From Mesobacillus selenatarsenatis SF-1 (lineage in GTDB: Bacteria; Bacillota; Bacilli; Bacillales; Cytobacillaceae), in NCBI RefSeq assembly GCF_000813125.1, contig NZ_BASE01000134.1, positions 1 to 64,000 of the forward strand: 64,000 nt of DNA, in the 5' to 3' direction. Made by a program: the position numbers and the translations under genes. Of this stretch, positions 52,648 to 61,221 are shown in pieces (position 1 is the first letter of the stretch; the number at the start of each line of letters is the position of its first letter). The notes under the pieces are model-generated. The model searched no databases. It saw only the letters and a list, made by a program, of their open reading frames with translations, and had not been told where the DNA came from.

Positions 52648-52943
52648 TGATGGCAACAGCGTTAGTGAGTGTACAAATTATTCCTAAGGCTTCTTCTACC
52701 GAGGAGGTCATTGAATTGGTTGATGAGGCAATCAAAATCATTGAATCGTCTGGTGTAAATTATGAAGTCCATCCGCTTGAGACGACAATGGAGGGGGAGC
52801 TGGAGCATTTGTTGGCTGTGATTGCTCAGATGAATAAGAAAATGATCGAGCTCGGATCTCCAAACGTGATCTCTCAGGTGAAAATCCTGTATCAGCCAAG
52901 CGGTATCACTATGGGCAGACTGACGGAGAAATATCGGTCATGA
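52647..52943 (+). CDS. Thiamine-binding MTH1187/YqgV family protein
   Basis: A 98-residue soluble protein of the DUF77/MTH1187 family (ALVSVQIIPKASSTEEVIELVDEAIKII; EVHPLETTMEG). Related proteins bind hydroxymethylpyrimidine or thiamine. It starts within the stop of thiY (TAATG) and overlaps thiX by four bases, so it is tightly coupled to the transporter. It may buffer or hand over the imported pyrimidine. Confidence 0.88.
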   Translation: MMATALVSVQIIPKASSTEEVIELVDEAIKIIESSGVNYEVHPLETTMEGELEHLLAVIAQMNKKMIELGSPNVISQVKILYQPSGITMGRLTEKYRS

Positions 52944-53701
52944 TAACAATATGGAATAAAGGATGGAAACCGTTTTTGGTTCTCCTCCTTTTCTTCTTAT
53001 TTTGGGAAGGGATTACTCATTTTCAGGAGATACCAGCATGGCTGCTGCCAGCTCCTTCTATCATTTTTAAGGAAGCTGTAACGAGTTATCCATTATTTCT
53101 TCCTGATATTGGAGCGACCTTGAAATTGGCGGTTACAGGACTTTTGCTGGGGTCAGCAATAGGATTTTTGATTGCTATGACACTTCACTTAATACCTTCT
53201 CTGCGAAACGCATTCTACCCATTCCTGATCTTATCGCAAAATGTACCGATCATCGTTTTGGCTCCTTTGTTAGTCATTTGGTTTGGTTTCGGTTTTTTTC
53301 CGAAGTTAATCATCATCATTTTAGTCTGTTTTTTCCCAGTTACAATTGCATCGTTGGATGGATTCAGCAATGTTCCCCGAGAACTTATGCATTACATGAG
53401 GATGTCAGGTGCCACAAGGTTTCAGACATTTGCGAAGCTGGAGCTCCCTAATGCTCTGCCACCTATGTTTTCGGGATTGAAAATAGCAGTAACATATAGT
53501 GTGATGGGGGCCGTTATTTCAGAATGGCTGGGGGCTGAAAAAGGGATTGGTGTATTTATGACACTATCTTCTTCAGCTTTCAGGACAGATCGAGTATTTA
53601 TTGCCATATTCATTATTATCTTTTTCAGTATGCTGCTCTACAGCATTATTGTAATGATTGAAAAGAATGTGATTAAGTGGAAGGTCAAAGGTGAGGAATG
53701 A
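52940..53701 (+). CDS. thiX: Thiamine-precursor ABC transporter permease ThiX
   Basis: A 253-residue membrane subunit with six helices of the BPD_transp_1 (SsuC/ThiX) type. The EAA loop is LMHYMRMSGATRFQTFAKLELPNALP, followed by KIAVTYSVMGAVISEWLGAEKGIGV. It begins in the end of the thiamine-binding gene and its stop overlaps thiZ by four bases. Confidence 0.92.
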   Translation: MITIWNKGWKPFLVLLLFFLFWEGITHFQEIPAWLLPAPSIIFKEAVTSYPLFLPDIGATLKLAVTGLLLGSAIGFLIAMTLHLIPSLRNAFYPFLILSQNVPIIVLAPLLVIWFGFGFFPKLIIIILVCFFPVTIASLDGFSNVPRELMHYMRMSGATRFQTFAKLELPNALPPMFSGLKIAVTYSVMGAVISEWLGAEKGIGVFMTLSSSAFRTDRVFIAIFIIIFFSMLLYSIIVMIEKNVIKWKVKGEE

Positions 53702-54459
53702 TGGAAGCGAAAATCAGACTTGAACATGTCACCAAATCCTTTAAAGACACAGGGGTAGTGCTTGATGATATTACTTTGCATGTGAATGATGGAGAATTTG
53801 TTTCCATTATTGGTCCTTCTGGCAGTGGGAAAAGCACCATTTTTCAATGTATTGGCGGCCTGCTTCAGCCTGAAAAAGGAGAACTGTTTCTGGATCATCG
53901 AAAAATTAACGGAGAAACAGGGAATATAGCGTATATGCCCCAGCAGAACTCACTTCTGCCCTGGAGGACGGTATCAGATAATGTCTTGCTGGGCCAGGAA
54001 CTATTCCATAAGCCTGATAAACAAGAGGCTCAAAAATGGTTAAGAAAAATAAACTTATCAGACTATCAGGATGCTTATCCACACCAGCTTTCAGGAGGAA
54101 TGAAACAAAGAGTAGCCTTTTTAAGGGCGCTTCTTAGCCCACAGTCAGTTTTGCTGCTCGATGAGCCATTTTCTGCACTGGATGAGTTCACCCGATTTGA
54201 TATGCAAAAGTGGCTGTTATCGATTTGGGAAGAGAAGCAGAAGTCAGTTCTGTTTATTACCCACAATATTGAAGAGGCTATCTTTCTATCTGACCGGATT
54301 TACCTTTTATCTCCCCGGCCTGCTAAAATCATTCGGGAGATTAAATTGCCTTTTAGAAGGCCACGATGTGACCAGTTGCTTATGGAAAGCGAATTTCTCG
54401 CGTTGAAAAGAGAGATATACAGCGATTTGAAGGCAGGTGGATTGCATGAGAGTGTTTGA
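53698..54459 (+). CDS. thiZ: Thiamine-precursor ABC transporter ATPase ThiZ
   Basis: A 253-residue ATP-binding subunit (SsuB/TauB/ThiZ class). Walker A GPSGSGKS (about 38-45), signature LSGGMKQRVAFLRAL, Walker B VLLLDEPFSALD, and H-loop ITHN. ATG 53698 lies in the thiX stop region. The 3' end overlaps the TatD-type gene by 14 bases. Confidence 0.93.
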   Translation: MMEAKIRLEHVTKSFKDTGVVLDDITLHVNDGEFVSIIGPSGSGKSTIFQCIGGLLQPEKGELFLDHRKINGETGNIAYMPQQNSLLPWRTVSDNVLLGQELFHKPDKQEAQKWLRKINLSDYQDAYPHQLSGGMKQRVAFLRALLSPQSVLLLDEPFSALDEFTRFDMQKWLLSIWEEKQKSVLFITHNIEEAIFLSDRIYLLSPRPAKIIREIKLPFRRPRCDQLLMESEFLALKREIYSDLKAGGLHESV

Positions 54460-55222
54460 CGCTCATATTCATTTTGATAAATATATAGAAAGTCATCAAA
54501 ATATTATTATTAATAGTTTAATGGAAAACCAAGTAAAAGGTTTAATAACCGTCTCGATGAATCTTTTATCTTGCAAAGAAAATCTGAGATTGTCTGATCA
54601 CCATCCAAATATTTATCCTGCCTTTGGCTACCATCCTGAACAGCCATTGCCGACCGATAATGAAGTTGTAGAACTGTTGAATTGGATTGAAGCAAATCAA
54701 GAAAAAATGGTTGCTGTCGGAGAAGTTGGGCTGCCCTATTATCTGCGCAAAAGGGAAAAAGGCAGTAGGTTTCCTTACCAGGGTTATGTGGAGGTTTTGG
54801 AGCATTTTATTTTGCTGGCTAAGCGGCTTAATAAACCGATCATCCTGCATGCAATTTATGACGATGCATCTGTTGTTTGTGACCTGTTGGAAAAGCACAA
54901 TGTAAGGAAGGCGCATTTTCATTGGTTTAAAGGTAATCAAGGAACAATGGAAAGAATGGCGCAGAATGAGTATTTAATATCGTTTACACCGGATATCCTT
55001 TATGAAGAAGAGATCAGAGAGGTTGCAGAATTCTATCCTTTGCATTTGATCATGGGGGAAACTGATGGTCCTTGGCCATTTGAAGGGATTTTTCAAGACA
55101 AGCTGACTCATCCTTCAATGGTTCATCATGTGGTCCAGCAAATTGCCGCCATTAAGAAGGTCAGGCCTGAAGATGTGTACAACAGTTTGTACAACCAGGT
55201 GAAAAGCTTCTATCAAATATAA
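54446..55222 (+). CDS. TatD-type metal-dependent hydrolase
   Basis: A 258-residue amidohydrolase-fold protein. The metal site is HIH (DAHIHFD, residues 5-7), with EVGLP (near 98), a His in PIILHA, HFHWF, and the final Asp in GETDGPWPF. TatD proteins are nucleases or deacylases. Because this gene overlaps thiZ and lies under the TPP riboswitch, a role in processing the imported pyrimidine (for example removing the formyl group) is a reasonable inference, not shown. ATG 54446 follows GGCAGGTGG. Confidence 0.88.
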   Translation: MRVFDAHIHFDKYIESHQNIIINSLMENQVKGLITVSMNLLSCKENLRLSDHHPNIYPAFGYHPEQPLPTDNEVVELLNWIEANQEKMVAVGEVGLPYYLRKREKGSRFPYQGYVEVLEHFILLAKRLNKPIILHAIYDDASVVCDLLEKHNVRKAHFHWFKGNQGTMERMAQNEYLISFTPDILYEEEIREVAEFYPLHLIMGETDGPWPFEGIFQDKLTHPSMVHHVVQQIAAIKKVRPEDVYNSLYNQVKSFYQI

Positions 55223-55223
55223 A

Positions 55224-55263
55224 ATAAACGAAAGGATAGGCTGCTCCTATCCTTTCGTTTATA
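55224..55263. terminator. Bidirectional terminator after thi operon
   Basis: A 15-bp stem AAACGAAAGGATAGG/CCTATCCTTTCGTTT with a five-base loop. Confidence 0.9.
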
Positions 55264-55287
55264 TCAGGGCAATTGCCGTTGACAGAA

Positions 55288-55860
55288 TCAGGGATGATGC
55301 AGGTGCTGTTTTTGGTCTTTGATTAAATGTAAGTCATTTATCCAGTCATCCCCAAGAAGACTTCCTGAATACAGGTAGATGATAAACAATGTGAAAATAA
55401 GGACTGGTTTTATGATATATTTTTTTGATTTAATGGCTGCCTTAGTTTTTGGAAGTATTTTGAAAAGGAATAAGCTAGCTGCTGAAATCGTTAAGAAGAT
55501 ATTGATCAAGATCAGTGATTTTTCAGGCAGCAGCATTTCTCCAAGCATTGCCCCCATCATCCCGCCCATAATACCGGACATAAGACCTTCGATTGCTGCA
55601 GCAGAACTGAATAAAGCACCTGTTATCGTGCCAGCAGCTGCTCCTATCAGCATTGATAGAATAGTAGAAAGAAATAAATCACCACGAAAAACAGTTCCAA
55701 ATAAAACTCCAGTAGTCAATCCTATATTCATGCCGAGATACATTGAAATGATCATTCCATTCATGCCTGTCATCTCAGTCTTCTGACGAAGAGCCAGGAT
55801 GGTGGAAATCAGAATAACTGCAGCAAGGGTGGAGAAGACATAAGTATTGTACAAAAGCAT
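55288..55860 (-). CDS. Gly/Met-rich multi-helix membrane protein
   Basis: A 190-residue protein with five or six helices. The central part is striking for glycine, alanine and methionine (GAAAGTITGALFSSAAAIEG; MSGIMGGMMGAMLGEMLLPE), followed by a C-terminal helix and a His-rich tail ending LHHP. ATG 55860 follows AAAGGAGG. Methionine and histidine clusters can bind copper, but no CxxC or other firm metal motif is present. Unrecognised family. Confidence 0.65.
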   Translation of the reverse strand: MLLYNTYVFSTLAAVILISTILALRQKTEMTGMNGMIISMYLGMNIGLTTGVLFGTVFRGDLFLSTILSMLIGAAAGTITGALFSSAAAIEGLMSGIMGGMMGAMLGEMLLPEKSLILINIFLTISAASLFLFKILPKTKAAIKSKKYIIKPVLIFTLFIIYLYSGSLLGDDWINDLHLIKDQKQHLHHP

Positions 55861-55959
55861 GGTTAACCTCCTTTTCACCATCTTATGAAGAAAGAGGACA
55901 AACCATGACGAAGTTCAAGGGGGTAGCCCCTTGAAAATAGTACCATTTATAATCTGTTC

Positions 55960-55984
55960 GTTTACTGCTATATCCCCAGGGTAC
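55960..55984 (+). promoter_or_regulatory. SigB-type promoter of 51-residue gene
   Basis: GTTTAC (55960-55965), 13-base spacer, GGGTAC (55979-55984), against GTTTAA-N12/14-GGGTAT. Predicted start about 43 bases before the ATG. Confidence 0.6.
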
Positions 55985-56034
55985 AAACATAAAAGATGGA
56001 CATCATCTAAAATAGATTTCAGGAGGGATAATAA

Positions 56035-56190
56035 ATGGATAAAAATAAAGCTCCCAACAAAGGATTGAATACTGAACAGAACAATGGTTTGACTGATACT
56101 CAGGAAGTACTTTACGCAAAGGAATTCAGCCGTGCAGTAAAGGCGGAAAATAAATATAGAGAAGAAAACGGAAAAAAGCTAAATAGGTAG
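56035..56190 (+). CDS. Small hydrophilic protein, SigB-type gene
   Basis: A 51-residue very polar protein (begins MDKNKAPNKGLNTEQNN, ends EENGKKLNR; no hydrophobic segment) in a frame starting ATG 56035 six bases after AGGAGGG and followed by a terminator. A SigB-like promoter lies directly upstream. It is too short for ordinary gene finders. No named family recognised. Together with the YflT-type gene next door it forms a small general-stress cluster. Confidence 0.7.
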   Translation: MDKNKAPNKGLNTEQNNGLTDTQEVLYAKEFSRAVKAENKYREENGKKLNR

Positions 56191-56192
56191 GT

Positions 56193-56219
56193 AAAAGATG
56201 GCTTACGGCCATCTTTTCT
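56193..56219 (+). terminator. Terminator of 51-residue gene
   Basis: Stem AAAAGATGGC/GGCCATCTTTT with a short loop, directly after the stop. Confidence 0.8.
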
Positions 56220-56250
56220 ATTTATCTGCAATTCACGGGGAGGACTCTAT

Positions 56251-56275
56251 GTTTAGCTCATAATGCGACGGGTAA
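56251..56275 (+). promoter_or_regulatory. SigB-type promoter of yflT-like gene
   Basis: GTTTAG (56251-56256), 13-base spacer, GGGTAA (56270-56275). The leader to the start codon is long, about 130 bases. Confidence 0.6.
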
Positions 56276-56416
56276 GGGTTCTATGTAGGCAAAAACACAC
56301 AGTTTTTCAATGGTAAATAGCTGTTTTTGCAGGAAAGTTGTCGCAAAGGTAACTCTCACGCTCGTTAAGTGAGTCACGCGATTAGATCGTAAAAATTCGA
56401 ATGGAGGTAATAGTCT

Positions 56417-56959
56417 ATGGAGAAGACAATCGTAGGTGGAGTATTCAGGAATACAGACGAAGCAGTTGGAGCAATTAGAAGACTTAAGGAAATGGGATTT
56501 GACGCGCACGATTTATCGATTTTTGCAAAAGACGATGATAAACTGGAGAACATCGAAGACCAAACGGATGTAGATGTAATTGAAAATGATTCTGATCGAG
56601 GCAAAAATGCTGGCAAGGGCGCTGGTATTGGCGCTGGGACTGGTGGCGTTCTCGGAGGAATCGCCGGCCTGATTGCCGAAATCGGTCTGCTTTCAATTCC
56701 TGGGATTGGTGTCCTTGCTGCCGCTGGTCCGCTTGCAACAACATTGAGTGGTGCAGCAATTGGTGCTACAGGAGGCGGAATTGTCGGTGCATTGACAGGT
56801 GCAGGAGTAACAGAAGATGACGCCAAAGAATATGAGAGGTACTTGAAGGAAGGCAATATCCTTGTGTTAGTCGAAGTGGATGAGGAAAGAAGAGAAGAAA
56901 CCCATACCACTTTCAGAGACTCTAATTCATTGAACACTGATATGTATGTGACTTCCTAA
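56417..56959 (+). CDS. General stress protein YflT/GS17M family
   Basis: A 180-residue protein. The N-terminal YflT domain (about 1-60, VGGVFRNTDEAVGAIRRLKEMGFDAHDLSIFAKD) is followed by a Gly/Ala-rich hydrophobic segment (about 75-135) that could associate with membrane, and an acidic end. Members are SigB-controlled heat-shock/general stress proteins in Bacillus; function unknown. ATG 56417 follows AATGGAGGTAATAG, and a SigB-type promoter lies upstream. Confidence 0.88.
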   Translation: MEKTIVGGVFRNTDEAVGAIRRLKEMGFDAHDLSIFAKDDDKLENIEDQTDVDVIENDSDRGKNAGKGAGIGAGTGGVLGGIAGLIAEIGLLSIPGIGVLAAAGPLATTLSGAAIGATGGGIVGALTGAGVTEDDAKEYERYLKEGNILVLVEVDEERREETHTTFRDSNSLNTDMYVTS

Positions 56960-56968
56960 ACTGGAGGG

Positions 56969-57004
56969 CAAGAGGCATTCCTTTGGATAGGAATGCCTCT
57001 TTTT
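56969..57004 (+). terminator. Terminator of yflT-like gene
   Basis: Stem AAGAGGCATTCC/GGAATGCCTCTT with eight-base loop and T run. Confidence 0.9.
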
Positions 57005-57028
57005 TATGGATATTGGGATTTCTTCTGT

Positions 57029-57066
57029 ATTAAAAAAAGTACCTGTTCCAGTAGGACAGGTACGAT
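57029..57066 (-). terminator. Terminator of M50-like gene
   Basis: On the minus strand, stem GTACCTGTCC/GGAACAGGTAC followed by seven U. Confidence 0.85.
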
Positions 57067-57077
57067 TCATGAAGAAG

Positions 57078-57557
57078 TTATCCGGTAAGTTTTGGCCACT
57101 CATTATAACGAAGAACATGGTAAATGGCCAGACCGTCACTATAATTGCCGTTGCCGTAATCAACTGGAATCAAAGAAAAGGTGGCCAGCCAGACAGAAAA
57201 GTAGGAATAGCGGACAAATATAGTATGAGGTTCTATAAATCCTTGCGAGATAAGGATATTAAGCACCAAGACTGATCCAAGATTAAAAATGATTCCACCA
57301 GCATGGACAAGGAAGTGAGTTAATCGATTATTCCATTTAAGGTGCTCATACTCGCTAAAAGCATCCAAAAAATACATGCTGTTTAAACTGAAGGGCCCTT
57401 TCTTGAAAACTGTTTTTCCGCGTCCAAGTGAGAAACTGAATTCACCTCCAAAAATCCATGCAAAAAAAGAATGTCCTAACTCATGCACAAGTGAAACTAC
57501 AGGATAAATAAGTAAAAGGGCCAACAGAAAGCCCACAAAATCAGAAAAGCCAAACAT
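57078..57557 (-). CDS. M50-like zinc metallopeptidase, membrane
   Basis: A 159-residue integral membrane protein. The zinc motif HELGH lies in the first helix (PVVSLVHELGHSFFAWIFGGEFSFSLGRGK). Further helices follow with the M50-like LVHAGGIIFNLGSVLVLNIL and a later LIPVDYGNGNYSDGLAIY, where Asp would complete the site. It is short for site-2 proteases and lacks a PDZ domain. Substrate unknown. ATG 57557 follows AGGAGG; upstream methionines lack a site. Confidence 0.85.
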   Translation of the reverse strand: MFGFSDFVGFLLALLLIYPVVSLVHELGHSFFAWIFGGEFSFSLGRGKTVFKKGPFSLNSMYFLDAFSEYEHLKWNNRLTHFLVHAGGIIFNLGSVLVLNILISQGFIEPHTIFVRYSYFSVWLATFSLIPVDYGNGNYSDGLAIYHVLRYNEWPKLTG

Positions 57558-57957
57558 GGTATAGAAACCTCCTATCTTAAAAAAGTATGGTTTAAGTAAT
57601 GGGTTGCTTTTCGTACTCATTTCAGCATTCATTTAGTGATTGGTGCTCTTATCGAAGAGCATTCCTAAATGAGATTGAAGATGATACAAGCAACAAAGTT
57701 AACGAAAAGAGTCTTAGTTATCAATGTACAAGTTTTACCCACAACCAGGTAAGCTAAACGACCATACAGGCTGAAAAATATTACATAATTACCTTATTAT
57801 TTTTAACTATTTCCATAATCTGTTTTAAACACTCAAAAAAACGCCGTTATGGCTTTTTTTATTGTTAATGCACTGTAATTAATATCGAAACCGCCTATAC
57901 CCAACCTGAAAGAACGAATAGGATAATATAGAATAAATAAAGGCAGGAGGGGAAAAT
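57558..57957. other. Intergenic region with MITE-like relic
   Basis: A 400-base gap without a gene. Positions 57634-57713 end with the complement of GACTCTTTTCGTTAACTTTG, which agrees at about 19 of 23 positions with the left end of MITE family 1. Inside is GCTCTTATCGAAGAGC, like the internal hairpin of that family. The other end and a target duplication are not seen. A hairpin with T run (57839-57863) looks like a terminator without an obvious gene. Confidence 0.45.
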
Positions 57958-58194
57958 ATGTCACGTGAAAAAGGAAAGGTTATTCATGTAGATAAGCTTA
58001 CAATTCATGCCAAAGAGGTTGAGATCATTCAGGAAAAGTCAAGGGAACACCATGAAGGCAGAAGGCATCCCTTGGATTTCTTTGGTCCAAGAAGAAGATT
58101 GGGGCGTGAATTTGAAAAAGAGAAACACCATGAGGAAGAAAGCAGTTCGGCAGAGGGTAGGAATGAGAGGCACAGAGGGCCCAAGTGGATTTAA
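57958..58194 (+). CDS. Small hydrophilic protein, unrecognised
   Basis: A 78-residue charged protein, rich in Glu, Lys, Arg and His. It begins MSREKGKVIHVDKLTIHAKEV and later runs through GRRHPLDFFGPRRR to a His/Glu-rich end. No hydrophobic segment or cysteines. ATG 57958 follows GGCAGGAGGGG, a strong site, so translation is likely. Followed by a terminator. No family recognised. Confidence 0.65.
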   Translation: MSREKGKVIHVDKLTIHAKEVEIIQEKSREHHEGRRHPLDFFGPRRRLGREFEKEKHHEEESSSAEGRNERHRGPKWI

Positions 58195-58249
58195 ACTTAC
58201 AGGTCGATATTTACTTGAGTAAAAATAGGTAGTATTAATTATTTATAGA

Positions 58250-58288
58250 AAGCCAGGAGCTCTCAAAGGGGAGGTTCTGGCTTTTCTT
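58250..58288 (+). terminator. Terminator of 78-residue gene
   Basis: Stem AAAGCCAG/CTGGCTTT with inner pairing GAGCTCTC region and a T tail. The following 58289-58676 is an AT-rich leader of the amino-acid transporter with several -10-like sequences; nothing else seen. Confidence 0.75.
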
Positions 58289-58676
58289 AGTATAATGTAA
58301 TTTTTCCACGCACATTGTCGGACAAGGAAGAATCAGGAGTATCTTAGAGGATTCAGTGGGAAAAGGGAGGCTCGGCAGGCTCAGCAGACGAGAACAAAGA
58401 ATATCACATGATTTGATAAATTATCAGATAATTTGGATTTTGATTGAATATTACAAGATTGTTACAATTATTGTTATAACGTATTTTCGTATTTGACGTA
58501 ATATTTGTTAAAATAGGAAATTTGGATGAATTCTTACAATACTAGTTTACTGTTCTCGAAAAGTGGGTATAAGTACTTTGGGTCGAATGTTACGGTTTTT
58601 TATAACTGGGTTATAAGGACCGTTTAACAGAATAAATAATAAAGAAATTAAAGATTATGAGGGGGAGTTTTAAACA

Positions 58677-59465
58677 GTGAAGAAAATTTTATCATTATTC
58701 ATTAGTATGGTGACCATAGCAGGTCTCCTGGCTGCTTGTGGCAGCGATGAAAAAACATCCGGCAGCGAAGGCGGCATGGATTTGGCTGAGAAGGGCAAGT
58801 TCACTTTTGCGACATCCGGTGAATTCAAGCCATTCAGCGTCACAAATGGTGAAGGCGAGATGACTGGTTTTGACATCGATGTTGCCGAAGCAGTGGCAAA
58901 GGAAATTGGTCTCGAACCAAATCAGAAGAAGTTCAAGTTTGCAAGTATTGTAGAAGGTGTTAAGTCAGGCCGCTTCGATGCAGCTGTTGCCAGCCACACC
59001 ATTAATGATGATCGCAAAAAGCATGTGGATTTTTCTACTCCATACTATTATTCTGGACCGCAAATTTTTGTACGTCCTGACAGCGATATAGAGAAACTTG
59101 CCGATTTAGACGGACTGGAAATTGCCGTTTCAAAAGGTTCAACTTATGCAAAGACTGCTGAAGAAGTGACAGATAATATTGTGCTTTATGACAGTGACGT
59201 AACTGCTTTAGAAGCGTTAGCCAACGGAAGGCACGACGCTGTTATAACGGACTTTATTACAGGAAAAGAAGCGATTGGTGCTGGCCTTGAAATCGAAGGC
59301 AAAGAGCTTCTTGGCAGAAGTGAGCAGGCAATTGCTATAGCCAAAGACAACGATGAATTACTGGAAAAAGTCAACGAAGCCTTGGAAACTCTACGGGAAA
59401 ATGGAACGTTGAAAGAAATCAGTGAAAAATATTTCGGCGAAGACATCACAGCTAAACCGGAGTAA
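58677..59465 (+). CDS. Amino acid ABC transporter substrate-binding lipoprotein
   Basis: A 262-residue SBP_bac_3 lipoprotein. Lipobox LLAAC (Cys about 21), FATSGEFKPFSVTNGEGEMTGFDIDVAEAVAKEIG, the conserved Arg in SGRFDAAVASHTINDDRKKHVDFSTPYYYSG, and the last lobe VNEALETLRENGTLKEISEKYFG. It binds a polar amino acid, possibly cystine, glutamine or arginine; the exact ligand cannot be read. The start codon is GTG 58677 after GAGGGGGAG. First gene of a three-gene ABC importer. Confidence 0.92.
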   Translation: MKKILSLFISMVTIAGLLAACGSDEKTSGSEGGMDLAEKGKFTFATSGEFKPFSVTNGEGEMTGFDIDVAEAVAKEIGLEPNQKKFKFASIVEGVKSGRFDAAVASHTINDDRKKHVDFSTPYYYSGPQIFVRPDSDIEKLADLDGLEIAVSKGSTYAKTAEEVTDNIVLYDSDVTALEALANGRHDAVITDFITGKEAIGAGLEIEGKELLGRSEQAIAIAKDNDELLEKVNEALETLRENGTLKEISEKYFGEDITAKPE

Positions 59466-59481
59466 TAAGTTGTCATCTGGA

Positions 59482-59514
59482 GCGAATGTGCGGTATAACT
59501 GCACATTCGTTTCT
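59482..59514 (+). terminator. Intercistronic hairpin
   Basis: Stem CGAATGTGC/GCACATTCG with a loop of about nine bases and TTTCT. Probably a partial terminator that raises binding-protein output over the permease. Confidence 0.65.
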
Positions 59515-59592
59515 GCTTAAAAATGATGTTTACCGGGACTGGTAAACAATATTATTGAAGAATAAAAGAGCCCACAGGGAGTTGAATGAATT

Positions 59593-60252
59593 TTGCCAAG
59601 TCTATCGCATGTTATAGAAGTCTTTTTTGACACGTATGATATATTCCTCAAAGGCATGCTGCTTACATTGCAAGTTACAGCAGTCTCGATTTTGATTGCT
59701 ATATTCATAGGATTGTTTTTTGCCTTCCTCAAAATTTCGGGTATTAAAGTTTTGGAATGGATTGCAAATGCCTATATCTATTTGGTCAGAGGAACACCGT
59801 TGATCGTCCAGATCTTCATCTTCTACTTTGGAATGACCAATTTGAACATCTCTGCTTTCTGGTCTGTAGCCCTTGGACTAGCGTTCCATAACGGTGCCTA
59901 TATCGCAGAAATCTTCAGGGGAACTATCCAATCTATTGACAAGGGACAAATGGAAGCTGGTCGTTCGCTTGGAATGAGCAGGGTCCTTACAATGCGGAGA
60001 ATCATCCTTCCACAAGCATTCCGTCGTGCCTTGCCTCCTCTTGGGAATCAATTCATCATTGGTCTCAAGGATTCATCACTAGCAGCATTCATTGGAATGT
60101 ACGAATTATTCAATGTCGCGACAACAAAAGGGGCAAACGATTTTGACAATATGACGTACTTGCTCATCGTTGCTGTGTATTATCTATTCCTTGTTTACTT
60201 GATATCTGCTTTGGTTGGACTACTTGAGAAGAAACTTTCGGTAAGTGATTAA
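59593..60252 (+). CDS. Amino acid ABC transporter permease
   Basis: A 219-residue HisM/GlnP-type permease with five helices. Landmarks are [56 protein letters not shown] and the EAA loop [23 protein letters not shown] 59593 is the likely start, with GGGAG upstream at a long spacing. It pairs as a homodimer with the ATPase encoded next. Confidence 0.93.
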   Translation: MPSLSHVIEVFFDTYDIFLKGMLLTLQVTAVSILIAIFIGLFFAFLKISGIKVLEWIANAYIYLVRGTPLIVQIFIFYFGMTNLNISAFWSVALGLAFHNGAYIAEIFRGTIQSIDKGQMEAGRSLGMSRVLTMRRIILPQAFRRALPPLGNQFIIGLKDSSLAAFIGMYELFNVATTKGANDFDNMTYLLIVAVYYLFLVYLISALVGLLEKKLSVSD

Positions 60253-60265
60253 GGGGGAATTTGTT

Positions 60266-61003
60266 TTGGACGGAAGAGATATGATTAATGTTAAGAAACT
60301 GAATAAATCATTTGGCGACCTTCATGTATTGAAGGATGTGGATATAACGGTAAAAGAAAGCGACGTGGTCTGCTTGATTGGAGCAAGTGGCTCTGGTAAA
60401 AGTACTTTGCTGCGCTGTTTGAATTTCCTTGAAATCAAGGACAATGGACAAATCATCATTGAAGGCGAAGAAGTAAATGCCGATACTCATAATGTGAACG
60501 AAGTGCGCCAGAAAATCGGCATGGTATTTCAACACTTTAATTTATTTCCTCACAAAAATGTGATTGAGAACATTATCGAGGCACCCGTACATGTGAAGGG
60601 TATCAGCAAGGCCCAGGCCATCAAGGAGGCAAGGGAGCTGCTTGACAAGGTAGGACTGGCAGATAAAGAAAAAGTATATCCATCCAAGCTTTCTGGCGGC
60701 CAGAAACAGCGGGTGGCAATTGCGAGAGCGCTGGCGATGAAGCCAGATATCATGCTGTTTGATGAGCCAACATCAGCACTTGACCCTGAGCTGGTTGGAG
60801 AAGTGCTGTCAACCATGAAGGAACTAGCAGAAGAGGGCATGACAATGGTAGTCGTGACACATGAAATGGGCTTTGCGCGCGAGGTAGCTGATTGGGTTGT
60901 CTATATGCATGGAGGCCGGATTGTAGAAGTTGGCCACCCGGATGAAATCTTTGATAATCCTGTCGAAGAACGTACGCAAGAGTTTTTAAGCAAAACATTT
61001 TAA
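60266..61003 (+). CDS. Amino acid ABC transporter ATPase
   Basis: A 245-residue GlnQ-type ATPase. Walker [11 protein letters not shown]-loop [12 protein letters not shown], signature [17 protein letters not shown], Walker [13 protein letters not shown] and H-loop VTHEMGF are complete. TTG 60266 lies seven bases after AAGGGGGAA; GTG 60245 upstream would overlap the permease end and has no site. ATG 60281 is a possible alternative. Confidence 0.93.
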   Translation: MDGRDMINVKKLNKSFGDLHVLKDVDITVKESDVVCLIGASGSGKSTLLRCLNFLEIKDNGQIIIEGEEVNADTHNVNEVRQKIGMVFQHFNLFPHKNVIENIIEAPVHVKGISKAQAIKEARELLDKVGLADKEKVYPSKLSGGQKQRVAIARALAMKPDIMLFDEPTSALDPELVGEVLSTMKELAEEGMTMVVVTHEMGFAREVADWVVYMHGGRIVEVGHPDEIFDNPVEERTQEFLSKTF

Positions 61004-61008
61004 AGAAT

Positions 61009-61039
61009 GGACGCTTAGGTTCTCTAAGCGTTCATTTTT
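61009..61039 (+). terminator. Terminator of amino acid transporter
   Basis: Stem ACGCTTAG/CTAAGCGT with a loop of five bases and T5 tail. Confidence 0.85.
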
Positions 61040-61221
61040 AGCTTAATGAGATGGAGTAGGGATGAAAAAATGTTTCACCATGGATAATAGAGGGAAAAAG
61101 ATTGCAGAATAATTACACGGCATGATGTTTTAATTCCCCTTCTTCAATATATTTCTCAGGCTAAAGTTAAGCGAAGATTTTAATACATAACCTAAAAAAT
61201 GCATATTTTTTGGAGGCTGAC

